Below, in pieces: positions 7,568-16,271 of a stretch of 32,561 bases of DNA (position 1 is its first letter; each line of letters begins with the position of its first letter). The notes under the pieces are model-generated. The model was not told the DNA's origin and searched no databases. It saw only the letters and a list, made by a program, of their open reading frames with translations. The stretch comes from SIG459 sp045631645 (lineage in GTDB: Bacteria > Bacillota > Clostridia > Oscillospirales > Oscillospiraceae), in contig JAZQVC010000050.1 of NCBI GenBank assembly GCA_045631645.1, positions 1 through 32,561 on the forward strand, read 5' to 3'. Made by a program: the position numbers and the translations under genes.

Positions 7568-8164
7568 ATGGAAAAATATGTTGCCAAACACAGCAGGCGC
7601 GAAATGCCGCCGCTGGATGCTCTGCAAGAGGAGCTGAAGCGCGAGCGTTATAAACGCCGTTTTCGCAGATTGCTGCGCAGTACGATCAACGCCTTGATCG
7701 TTGTGGCTGCGATTGCCAGCTTGATTGCCACACTGGTATTGCCGGTGCTGCAGATAGCCGGTACAAGCATGGAGCCCAGTTTGAATGATGGAGATATTGT
7801 TCTGCTGGTAAAAACGGATAATCTGAAATCCGGCGACTTGTGCTCCTTTTATTATTCCAACAAAATACTGATCAAGCGGATTATTGCCACGCCGGGAGAT
7901 TATATCTGGATTGAATCCGACGGAACAGTATTTCTGAACGGTGAAGCTCTGGATGAGCCCTATGTCAGCGAAAAGGCCTTGGGTGAATGCGATGTGGAGT
8001 TCCCGTATCAGGTGCCTGAGAACAATTACTTTGTGATGGGAGATAAAAGAGAGTCCTCCATCGACAGCCGCAGCAGTGTGATCGGCTGCATTGCCGAAGA
8101 TCAAATGGTCGGCAAGATCTTTTGCAAGATATGGCCCTTATCTGAATTTAAGTTTATGAACTAA
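7568..8164 (+). CDS. lepB: Signal peptidase I of the pilus locus
   Basis: 198-residue type I signal peptidase that cleaves secretory signal peptides outside the membrane. One N-terminal membrane helix (about residues 38-60) precedes the Ser box GTSMEPSLNDGD, with nucleophile Ser67. The general-base Lys103 lies in LIKRIIATPGDYI, and box E reads GDKRESSIDSR. All catalytic residues are present. Short clustered signal peptidases of this kind are common in Gram-positive pilus loci, where they are needed for pilus assembly. It sits between the coiled-coil gene and the large adhesin, with short gaps. Confidence 0.93.
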   Translation: MEKYVAKHSRREMPPLDALQEELKRERYKRRFRRLLRSTINALIVVAAIASLIATLVLPVLQIAGTSMEPSLNDGDIVLLVKTDNLKSGDLCSFYYSNKILIKRIIATPGDYIWIESDGTVFLNGEALDEPYVSEKALGECDVEFPYQVPENNYFVMGDKRESSIDSRSSVIGCIAEDQMVGKIFCKIWPLSEFKFMN

Positions 8165-8183
8165 CACCGCGTATCAAGGGGAA

Positions 8184-8188
8184 GGAGG
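8184..8188 (+). promoter_or_regulatory. Ribosome site deciding the start of the adhesin
   Basis: GGAGG within GAAGGAGGTG. A GTG at 8190 is only one base away and cannot be used efficiently; the TTG at 8196 is 7 bases away and is the better start. Confidence 0.65.
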
Positions 8189-8195
8189 TGTGATT

Positions 8196-11100
8196 TTGTC
8201 AGCGATTAAAGAAAACCTGTTGGAAAAACTGAATATCTACAACAAGGATCGGCATAATCTCCGACAAATCATCACCGGTCTTTCTCTTGTGGTAATATTG
8301 GCGGTTTTTTGGAGCTTAAAGCTCACCGGCATCGGCATTGCCGGAGAAGCCTTCTGCGGGATGCAGGAGCATGTACATAGTGATGAATGCCAGAAAGTGC
8401 AGATTTGCATGTTGGAGGAAGCGGAAGAGCATGTCCATAATGAAACTTGCCTCTATCGGGAGCTTTCTTGCCAAATGGAAGAGACCGATGGGCATTCTCA
8501 CGAAGAAGCTTGTTGGGTGACTGTCCCTGACTCCGGATGTGAGTTACAGGAAGAGGATGGTCACATCCACACAGAACAGTGCCCAGTGGAGCAGAAACAA
8601 CTGGGTTGCGGTATAGAAGCCAGTGAAGGGCATATCCATGAGGAAACTTGTTGGAATATCGTTTCCGGCTTTGGCTGTGAGCAGCTGGAAGCGGATGGCC
8701 ATATCCATACTGCTGAGTGTCTGACAGAGGAAACTCAGCTGGATTGCGGCATAGAAGCCAGCGAGGGACATGCGCATACAGACGAATGCTATGAGAGCGC
8801 AGAAAGCTGTCAGCAGGAAGAGCATACCCATATAGAAAGCTGCTACAGTGATATTACAGCAGACCTTGAAACCAGTGACGATTGGGAAATGACACTGGCA
8901 GATATGGTTCGAGGCCCAACCATAAAAGAAAATGTGGTTCTGGTGGCCAAGTCTCAGCTTGGCTATACGGAAAGCGTGCTGAATTTCCAGGTGGATGACA
9001 ACGGGCTTCGCCGTGGAATCACTCGCTATGGACAGTGGTATGGCAACCCCTATGGGGACTGGTCGGCCATGTTTGCGTCTTTCTGTCTGGAATATGCAGG
9101 TGCGACAGGCCTTCCCATGAATGCCGGCCCGGAGGCCATGCGTCTGGAATGGGAAGCAGCAGACTTGTATCGAACAGCAGAAGAAGCTCTGCCAGAAATC
9201 GGCGATTTGGTTTTCTTGTGTGAAGGTTCTGAAACCACAAATGCAAATGCTGTTGCAATCATCACCCAGGTATCCGAGCAGACGCTCACGGTGATTCAGG
9301 GTAACCTGAACAATACGGTAGCGGAAACCACCTATGACATTACAGATCCTGCCATTTTGGGTTACGGTCTGATTTCCCTGAGTCCCTATTACGGGATGTC
9401 GGCAGCACCTCTTGCTGGAAATGTTCCGCTGGCAGTTGCTACCAACTATAGTGCAAGTTTGCTCACAAGCACAAATAAGTTTGTCTTTTATGTGGAGAGC
9501 GGCGGCAACACCTACGCTATCAACGGCAACGGCGATGCCGTGCAGATTACTGTCGACAGCGACGGAAAGATCTATACAGATCTGGAAGATCCCAACCAGC
9601 TGCTGTGGTCTATATCGTCCTATAACAATAATTCATGGGCGATCCAGAATGCGGCCACCGGACGATACCTGCATCCATTCCATAACAGCAATACCGATAA
9701 TGGTATCATCACTCCCGGTAGATGGGGCACTTCCATCAATGCCGCGGGTACCGGTGTGAAATTCAGTCATTCAGCGTATGTGGGACTGGATTTGGCTAAC
9801 GGAAGATTCCAGATGGTTCGAAATCAAAACCAGAATGTGACCTTCCGGGTGGGCATCACCCAAACCTATACCGTCTGGCTGGACGGCACAGACGGCGGTC
9901 TGGGACACCTGACCGGTTCCCCGGATACTGCGTATACGGTCCGTGTGGGAGAAACAATGAAATTACCCACAGAATGGACATCTCCCAGTAAGTACAGCTA
10001 CAAGCTTCGTGGCTGGTACGATGTTACCAATTCCAAATACTATCTGCCCGGTGAGGAAATGACTGTCACCGGCGATGCGGTGCTATATGCAGATTGGGTG
10101 GCAAGCACCTATGATATTGGACAATTTAACGCACAGGTAGCAGATTCGGTCAGCACCAACTCCTTTATCACCACCCACATGTTTGACTATAACTATCTGT
10201 TCAATATCCACTCGGCCAGAGCGGAGATGACCGTCAATGCATCTGACCACTCGGAGCGTTGGTCGATGGTCACCTCCGGAAGTGTTGACCATGGCGACCA
10301 AACGACCCAGAATTTTATCTTTGTGGATAATGATTCAGAAGGTCTCTTATGTATTCCCAATAACCGAAGCAATCATAATGTCTACCCGGGCGAGGGTATT
10401 GTTACACCGGGTATTTATTCTTCACAGCTTGGCAACTTGCTGTTTGCTACGAACAACGGATATGACCCGGCTTCGGGAACCGGTGTGTTGGGCAAAACTT
10501 ACTTAGGAACCGGCGACTATCTGTTCCAGATTATGGACGATCCCAATGATGAGCATTACGGCTACTACTATTACGACTCTGCTCGAAATGCCGCATCTTA
10601 CAATCAAAGCAACCGTCGGTTCTATGTGTACGAATATCTGGCTGCTACATCTGACTCCATTGGCAGCTCCTATTCGGACTTCCTGCCTCTGAACTCTCCC
10701 TATGCCAATACCAACGGCAAGACTACCGGCACTTATAATTACGCAGGTATCAACGGAGAATACAATGGCATTTCCCATTTCCGCTATGACTCCAAGTATA
10801 ATTCCGGCGACTACAACAGCGTCAACAATGTACAGACAGATTATGCTTACGGAATGCGAACGGACATCAAGTTCTATTTGCCCAATGACCCCGGTAGTGG
10901 CGGCAACAAAGACTTGTATGGCAACGATATGCAATTCCAGTTCAGTGGTGACGATGATCTGTGGGTTCTGATCGACGGCGTTTTGGTGCTGGATATCGGC
11001 GGTATCCACGGAGCAGAGAACGGCGTGATCGATTTCTCCACCGGACAGGTAACGGTACAGGGAAATCGGCAGACCAGCCTGATGGACTTGGGCGTTGGCG

Positions 11101-12890
11101 CAGGTGACCACACCATGACCGTGCTTTACCTGGAGCGAGGCTCTTCCCGTTCCAACTGCTCGATCTATTTTAATCTGGCACCCCGCTTCGGTCTGCAGCT
11201 CCAAAAAGAAGATGTGCTGACCCAGGTTCTGCTGGATGGTACGCAGTTTACCGTTTATAGAGACTTGGCCTGCACCGTTCCCGCAGAGCTTTGGGAAAGC
11301 GAAGATGCTTACAACGCGGATTTGTCGGACGGTGTGCTTAACCAGTTCCAAAGCAGCTTCACTGTGCGAAACGGCAAAGCAGAGCTTTGGGGTCTGGGCT
11401 CCGGTAATACCTACTACATAAAGGAGACCGTGCCGCCGGATAAGGAAGGTTACGGATTGCCTTCCGGAGTAATCCAGCTGAAGATTGAACGAGAAGGTCA
11501 AGCTACCTATCTTGTGGATATGGTTTCTGATGCTGAGGGAAATGAACCTTCCAACGGTTATACGATCCACGGTGTAAAGATCGACGAGCAGACTAAAACA
11601 GTCTATATCGTTGTGACAAATGCTCCGGAGACAGTAACCGAGACCACTACAGTTCAGGTCATCAAAAATTGGGAGGACAACAAGAGCCACAGCAATGATT
11701 ACATCCAGGCCTATCTGACGGTGACCGACCCGGACGGTACGATACGACGGATCCGCGAGGTCACACTCAGTGACGAAAATGATTGGATGCATATTTGGAC
11801 CAATCTGCCAAAGTACGATTATGATACGATGGCGGAGGTGCAGTACGGCGTCGAGGAATCCTACGAATCCGGTTATTACTCCACGGTTCGAAAGATCACA
11901 GAAATTGAGATCACCACGACCCAATGGGCAGAAGCACTCTCCTTCCAAAACGGAGAAACTTACATTCTGCGCTCTGGCAGTGGTTATCTGTCTACCCTGG
12001 ATAACCGAGGCGATACCGGCTACAAGTGGGTGGATGAGCAGACGGCGAAATCTTCACCCAATGCCCTCTGGACCGTCACTGTGAATAACGGAAAAGTGAA
12101 ATTCACAAATGGTCTCAGGCAGACGATCACATTTTATTATAATGGCGGCAGTGCCACAGACTTCTATGCCAGAATAGATTCGCCTCAATCAGCTGACCGT
12201 CAGGAATTTTCTTATAGTAATCGAGCCGGCGGCCTGCAGATTTTCTACCAACAAGGCAGAAATAACTACTATCTGACAGGCGATATGAACAGTTCCGGAA
12301 AGTTTGATTACGACACGAGCCAAAATACTTCTCTGATTCTGAACCCTATACGAAGGATAACACAAAGCGACATCCATGAAGTGGAAGACTGGGCTTACCA
12401 AATAACCAACACACCACTGGCTGCCGATAATGAGACTTCGTTGACGGTCAGAAAAGAGTGGGTGATCCCCTCAGGCTATGATAAAACACTGTATCAGGAA
12501 TATTCCGTTACTGTGCAGCTGCTTGCCAATGGCGTTAACACCGGACGAAGCATCACGCTGAATTTGAAAAACAATTGGCAAGGCAGCTTCCTGGGTCTTC
12601 CCTATAAGGATGAGAGCGGCAACGTGATCCAGTACAGTGTTGCAGAAAACTGGAAAAAGCTAATGTGGACGACGACCTATGGCCCGATCCAGACCTCTGG
12701 CGATTCTACGCCTACCTATTCTACGGTGATCACAAATACCTATTATCCCGGTGGTCCTGAGCTGCCTTCTACCGGCTCAGCGGCACGACTTATGTATGCA
12801 CTTTGCGGCACAGCAATTATGCTGGGTGCGCTGGTATACGGAATCGGATCAAGGCGCAAGCGGGAAAGGAGGATGAAACAAGCCTTCTGA
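8196..12890 (+). CDS. Large multidomain LPSTG adhesin with inactive CHAP-like domain
   Basis: About 1564 residues from the TTG start. In order: N-terminal signal/anchor helix (23-48); a His/Cys-rich region (53-221) with eight HxHxxxC motifs; a CHAP-like papain-fold domain (244-399) in which the usual catalytic Cys is Ser290 (DWSAMFASFC) and the usual His is Ala352; a beta-rich module (FVFYVESGG...); an InlB-type repeat (about 559-635); a PA14/fibro-slime domain (885-998, FSGDDDLWVLIDGVLVLDIGG); Cna_B/SpaA domains (999-1142, 1149-1240, 1412-1520) with a second beta-rich module between; LPSTG (from 1526), membrane helix and an RRKRERR tail. It is the likely pilus-tip or surface adhesin anchored by sortase. 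Leucine codons favour CTG, unlike the CTC/CTT of efp. Confidence 0.92.
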   Translation: MSAIKENLLEKLNIYNKDRHNLRQIITGLSLVVILAVFWSLKLTGIGIAGEAFCGMQEHVHSDECQKVQICMLEEAEEHVHNETCLYRELSCQMEETDGHSHEEACWVTVPDSGCELQEEDGHIHTEQCPVEQKQLGCGIEASEGHIHEETCWNIVSGFGCEQLEADGHIHTAECLTEETQLDCGIEASEGHAHTDECYESAESCQQEEHTHIESCYSDITADLETSDDWEMTLADMVRGPTIKENVVLVAKSQLGYTESVLNFQVDDNGLRRGITRYGQWYGNPYGDWSAMFASFCLEYAGATGLPMNAGPEAMRLEWEAADLYRTAEEALPEIGDLVFLCEGSETTNANAVAIITQVSEQTLTVIQGNLNNTVAETTYDITDPAILGYGLISLSPYYGMSAAPLAGNVPLAVATNYSASLLTSTNKFVFYVESGGNTYAINGNGDAVQITVDSDGKIYTDLEDPNQLLWSISSYNNNSWAIQNAATGRYLHPFHNSNTDNGIITPGRWGTSINAAGTGVKFSHSAYVGLDLANGRFQMVRNQNQNVTFRVGITQTYTVWLDGTDGGLGHLTGSPDTAYTVRVGETMKLPTEWTSPSKYSYKLRGWYDVTNSKYYLPGEEMTVTGDAVLYADWVASTYDIGQFNAQVADSVSTNSFITTHMFDYNYLFNIHSARAEMTVNASDHSERWSMVTSGSVDHGDQTTQNFIFVDNDSEGLLCIPNNRSNHNVYPGEGIVTPGIYSSQLGNLLFATNNGYDPASGTGVLGKTYLGTGDYLFQIMDDPNDEHYGYYYYDSARNAASYNQSNRRFYVYEYLAATSDSIGSSYSDFLPLNSPYANTNGKTTGTYNYAGINGEYNGISHFRYDSKYNSGDYNSVNNVQTDYAYGMRTDIKFYLPNDPGSGGNKDLYGNDMQFQFSGDDDLWVLIDGVLVLDIGGIHGAENGVIDFSTGQVTVQGNRQTSLMDLGVGAGDHTMTVLYLERGSSRSNCSIYFNLAPRFGLQLQKEDVLTQVLLDGTQFTVYRDLACTVPAELWESEDAYNADLSDGVLNQFQSSFTVRNGKAELWGLGSGNTYYIKETVPPDKEGYGLPSGVIQLKIEREGQATYLVDMVSDAEGNEPSNGYTIHGVKIDEQTKTVYIVVTNAPETVTETTTVQVIKNWEDNKSHSNDYIQAYLTVTDPDGTIRRIREVTLSDENDWMHIWTNLPKYDYDTMAEVQYGVEESYESGYYSTVRKITEIEITTTQWAEALSFQNGETYILRSGSGYLSTLDNRGDTGYKWVDEQTAKSSPNALWTVTVNNGKVKFTNGLRQTITFYYNGGSATDFYARIDSPQSADRQEFSYSNRAGGLQIFYQQGRNNYYLTGDMNSSGKFDYDTSQNTSLILNPIRRITQSDIHEVEDWAYQITNTPLAADNETSLTVRKEWVIPSGYDKTLYQEYSVTVQLLANGVNTGRSITLNLKNNWQGSFLGLPYKDESGNVIQYSVAENWKKLMWTTTYGPIQTSGDSTPTYSTVITNTYYPGGPELPSTGSAARLMYALCGTAIMLGALVYGIGSRRKRERRMKQAF

Positions 12891-12964
12891 TCGCGGCAAT
12901 TTGCGCCGTGAATTCGATTCTCCCCAATAAAAAGAAATTATAAAAATAGAAAGGAATACATATT

Positions 12965-14440
12965 ATGAAAAAGATTATCTCTTTGGTTCTGGTACTGATG
13001 CTCATAGCATCCTTGTCTTTTGCTGCGTTTGCGGCAGGCGAAACCGGCTCCATCACCATCAACGGAGCCAGTGCAGAAAATGTCTATGAGATCTACAGAA
13101 TGCTGGATCTGAGCCTGAGCGAAAGCGGAACCGCTTACACCTACACCGTCAACGAAGACTGGGAAGCCTTCTTTGCAACCACAGAGGCTCAGAAGTACAT
13201 TAGCATCAACGAGGCCGGTGCTGCTTCTTGGGTTGCCGCAGAAGATGATGACACCAAGGCAGCATTTGCAAAGCTGGCTCTGGCCCATGCAGAAGCAAAT
13301 GGTATTGATCCCGTTAAGTCCTCCAGAAACGATGGCGAATTTGTGATCACCGGCACTGCCGGTAAGTTTGAAGGCCTGGAGCTGGGTTATTACCTGGTTG
13401 ACTCCACCATGGGTGCACTGTGCGGCCTGACTACCACCAATCCCGACGCTTCCATCAACGCTAAAAACGGTATTCCCACCATCGACAAGCAGGTTCAGGA
13501 AGATTCCACTGAGCAGTGGACCAAGACCAATACTGCAGATATCGGTCAGGTTATAAAGTATCGTGTTACCATCAATGTCCATGCCGGTGCACAGAACTAT
13601 ATCCTGCACGACACCATGGAACCCAGCATTGACTTTAGCCGCGTTACCGAAATCCAGCATGTCCGCCCCGGCAGCGATAGCCACAACGCTCCTGCAGAAA
13701 TGTACACTGTCAAGACTGGCGATGCGGTCACTACCGACGGTTGTGACTTTGAAATTCATTTCGCACAGGCCTTCTGCGATGAGATGGAAACCAACGATAA
13801 GATCATTGTCTACTACGAAGCAGTTCTGAATCGTAAGGCTGAGATCCACAACGATACCAATGACAACGTTGCATGGCTGACCTTCGGTGATGCCGGTGAC
13901 AATGACCAGCCCCACAAGTCCAATGAGTCTTCCGTCAGCACCAGCACCTTTGGTATTGATATCGTCAAGACCGACTCCGATGACAAGCTGATCGACGGCG
14001 CTAAGTTTAAGATCTATGACGCTATGACCGAAGGCAACGAGATCTTCGTCGTTGCAAACGACGAAGGCACCGGCTACCTGCGCAATGCAAGCGCAACTGC
14101 CGGCGTTGAGATCGAAGTAAAGAATGGTAAGATCCGTGTAGAAGGCCTTGACAACGGTACATATTATCTGGAAGAGACTCAGGAACCCGACGGCTATAAC
14201 AAGCTGACTGCCCGTCAGAAGTTCATCATCTCCAATGCTAACCTGGATGCCACTTTCAATGGCGATGTCTTCTCCTCCGGCTCCGGCGTGCATGTTGTCA
14301 ACAACACCGGCTCCCGTCTGCCCGAAACCGGCGGTCTGGGTACCCTGCTGTTCACCCTTCTCGGCGGCAGCACTGCACTGGGTACCGGTGTAGTTCTGGT
14401 AACCAAGAAGAGAATGTCCAAGATTGAGGACGAGGAGTAA
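12965..14440 (+). CDS. Major pilin with LPETG sorting signal
   Basis: 491 residues. A signal peptide ends near AFAAFAAG (about residue 23). The mature part is a backbone pilin: an N-terminal D1-type domain, then the pilin-motif region NAKNGIPTIDKQV, whose Lys is the probable polymerisation site, a middle domain (YRVTINVHAGAQNYILHDTM), and a SpaA-like C-terminal domain with the E-box GTYYLEETQEPDGY that supports intramolecular isopeptide bonds. LPETG begins at residue 452, followed by a hydrophobic helix and KKRMSKIEDEE. GAAAGGA precedes the ATG. It is followed by a strong hairpin (14466-14493), then the sortase, suggesting higher expression of this gene than of the rest. Confidence 0.93.
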   Translation: MKKIISLVLVLMLIASLSFAAFAAGETGSITINGASAENVYEIYRMLDLSLSESGTAYTYTVNEDWEAFFATTEAQKYISINEAGAASWVAAEDDDTKAAFAKLALAHAEANGIDPVKSSRNDGEFVITGTAGKFEGLELGYYLVDSTMGALCGLTTTNPDASINAKNGIPTIDKQVQEDSTEQWTKTNTADIGQVIKYRVTINVHAGAQNYILHDTMEPSIDFSRVTEIQHVRPGSDSHNAPAEMYTVKTGDAVTTDGCDFEIHFAQAFCDEMETNDKIIVYYEAVLNRKAEIHNDTNDNVAWLTFGDAGDNDQPHKSNESSVSTSTFGIDIVKTDSDDKLIDGAKFKIYDAMTEGNEIFVVANDEGTGYLRNASATAGVEIEVKNGKIRVEGLDNGTYYLEETQEPDGYNKLTARQKFIISNANLDATFNGDVFSSGSGVHVVNNTGSRLPETGGLGTLLFTLLGGSTALGTGVVLVTKKRMSKIEDEE

Positions 14441-14465
14441 TTCTAATTCCTAAAGCTATCACCAT

Positions 14466-14493
14466 CCCGGCAGGAGCGTCTGCTCCTGCCGGG
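14466..14493 (+). promoter_or_regulatory. Strong hairpin between major pilin and sortase
   Basis: CCCGGCAGGAGC pairs perfectly over 12 bp with GCTCCTGCCGGG around GTCT. There is no T-run (GGTATCCCCC follows), so it is more likely an mRNA stabiliser or processing/attenuation stem than a full terminator. Confidence 0.7.
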
Positions 14494-14526
14494 GGTATCC
14501 CCCGCAATAACATTAGGGAGAGACCT

Positions 14527-15357
14527 ATGAAAAATAGAAAAACTACCATTATTCTTTTAATAACGTTTTTTGAAGGCCTGTCCGTGCTGTTATATCCCTC
14601 TATCAGCAGCTACTGGAACTCTAAAACACAGAGCCAGGCCATTGTTGACTATGAATCTATGCTTGCCAGATATAAGCCGGAGGACTACACTGCCATTTTT
14701 GAAGAAGCAGATGAATACAATAAAAAACTTCGGCAATTGAAGGTGCCGCTGGTAGAGCATGTTAACTTAAGCGAATATAATGATGTTCTCAATGTCAGCG
14801 GAACCGGCATGATGGGATATGTCACCATTCCTAAGATCAGTCAGGAACTGCCGGTTTACCACGGAACATCCGATGCCGTGCTTAGTATTGCGGTTGGCCA
14901 TATGGAGGGCACAAGTCTGCCGGTAGGCGGTGAAAGCACCCATAGCGTGGTATCGGCACATCGCGGTCTTCCTACTGCGGTTTTATTTACCCATCTGGAT
15001 CGTATGGAAGTTGGCGATATTTTTTACTTCACGATTCTGGACCGCACCATCACCTATGAAGTGGATGAAATCCGCATTGTGGAACCATATGATACAAGCC
15101 TGATTCAGATTGAGGAAGGTAAGGATTACTGCACATTGCTGACCTGCACCCCTTACGGCATCAACACTCAGCGACTGCTGGTTAGGGGGCATCAGGTGGA
15201 TATGTCTCAGCAAAGAAACATCTATGTTGCCAACGAAGCATACCGGGTGGAACCGCTGATCGTTATGCCTATCGTAGCGTTTCCCATTATTTTAGTGCTG
15301 CTGATTTATGTGATGGTGGCACCTGTAAAGAAAGAAAGCTTGGGGGAGGATATTTGA
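14527..15357 (+). CDS. Class C (pilin-polymerising) sortase
   Basis: 276 residues with N- and C-terminal membrane helices, the class C layout. The transpeptidase core has all three catalytic residues: His145 in VVSAHRGL, Cys207 in LLTCTPYG and Arg216 in INTQRLLVRG. It would join pilin LPXTG threonine to the pilin-motif lysine of the next subunit. The DP(F/W/Y) lid usually found ahead of the YNDVLN segment is not visible (the sequence there reads VPLVEHVNLSEYNDVLN), so the active site may be open or lidded differently. GGGAGAG lies before the ATG, and the stop overlaps the minor pilin start. Confidence 0.93.
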   Translation: MKNRKTTIILLITFFEGLSVLLYPSISSYWNSKTQSQAIVDYESMLARYKPEDYTAIFEEADEYNKKLRQLKVPLVEHVNLSEYNDVLNVSGTGMMGYVTIPKISQELPVYHGTSDAVLSIAVGHMEGTSLPVGGESTHSVVSAHRGLPTAVLFTHLDRMEVGDIFYFTILDRTITYEVDEIRIVEPYDTSLIQIEEGKDYCTLLTCTPYGINTQRLLVRGHQVDMSQQRNIYVANEAYRVEPLIVMPIVAFPIILVLLIYVMVAPVKKESLGEDI

Positions 15358-16271
15358 TGAAAAAGCGAATCCTGCCGCTCATATTGTTGATGCTTGTGTG
15401 CTTTGCATCTGTGCGTCCTCTTCCCGTTCAGGCGCTGACACCGCTGGAGCCCGATGCTCAGGCGAGCCTCACATTGCACTATCAAAAAGAAGGTGCAGCC
15501 TTTGCGGATTTGCAAATCGGCATTTATCGGGTAGCCGAAGCATTTCCCGATGGTTCCTTTCAGCTGATAGAACCCTTTGCGTCTTACCCCATAGATATTC
15601 ATGGCATAACCATGCAGGAACAGTGGAATTATGTGGCGCAAACATTATGCTCCTATATTGTCGCTGACCAAAGAGCTCCGGACTATGAAATGGTGACAGA
15701 CGAAAATGGCACGGTCTGCTTTTCTGATTTGGATACCGGCTTGTATTTTGTACGGGAGGCAGTGGCGGAAAATACTATCGGCACTTATGTCTTCAATCAG
15801 TTCATGGTTTATGTGCCCACACCTCAGCCGGACGGCACTTATATCTATGCAGTTGAGGCAAACCCCAAATGCACTAAGTTTATACCAAAAGATCAGTATA
15901 CTGTTACCAAGCTGTGGCAGGATGGAGGCAATAAAAATCTTCGTCCCGAAGAAGTGACGGTGGATATCTATAGAGACGGCGTGCTCTATGAAACAAAAAT
16001 TCTCAATGCAGACAATAACTGGAGCTATACCTGGTATGTTTCTGCAGATGACCATGCCAAGTGGACGGTGGCGGAGCGAAAAGTGCCGGATGATTACAAA
16101 GTCACCATACAACAAAGCGGCGGTAATTTTTCCATTATCAACTCCCATAAAACCACACCGGAAGTTCCCAAGACCGGTGATAGTTCGGCACCTGTGCTGT
16201 GGGCGCTGCTGATGTGCTTTTGCGGTGCTATGGCGGTGATCCTTGGCATTTATAGCAGGAGGCGCAAATGA
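15357..16271 (+). CDS. Minor pilin with VPKTG sorting signal
   Basis: 304 residues from the ATG at 15357, which overlaps the sortase TGA and is served by GGGGGAGG. A signal peptide ends near PVQA. The first half is a pilin-like beta domain (LQIGIYRVAEAFPDGSFQL, TGLYFVREAV). Residues about 182-262 are a Cna_B domain (YTVTKLWQDGGNKNLRPEEV ... WTVAERKVPDDYKV) with the Lys and Glu expected for an isopeptide bond. VPKTG starts at residue 270, followed by a membrane helix and SRRRK. Small VPxTG pilins often act as the pilus base that ends polymerisation and is handed to the cell-wall sortase; here that is inferred. Confidence 0.88.
   Translation: MKKRILPLILLMLVCFASVRPLPVQALTPLEPDAQASLTLHYQKEGAAFADLQIGIYRVAEAFPDGSFQLIEPFASYPIDIHGITMQEQWNYVAQTLCSYIVADQRAPDYEMVTDENGTVCFSDLDTGLYFVREAVAENTIGTYVFNQFMVYVPTPQPDGTYIYAVEANPKCTKFIPKDQYTVTKLWQDGGNKNLRPEEVTVDIYRDGVLYETKILNADNNWSYTWYVSADDHAKWTVAERKVPDDYKVTIQQSGGNFSIINSHKTTPEVPKTGDSSAPVLWALLMCFCGAMAVILGIYSRRRK

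Noticed and set aside
8600..8790. Repeats in the His/Cys region as a CRISPR-like or tandem non-coding array
   Set aside because: They are in frame, encode the same HxHxxxC pattern with silent and conservative changes, and lack unique spacers.
10503..11948. Long minus-strand open frame inside the adhesin gene
   Set aside because: It lies wholly opposite recognisable PA14 and Cna_B domains and has no ribosome site or domain of its own.
12938..14293. Long minus-strand open frame opposite the major pilin
   Set aside because: The plus strand encodes a complete pilin with signal peptide, E-box and LPETG; the antisense frame has no start signals or family motifs.
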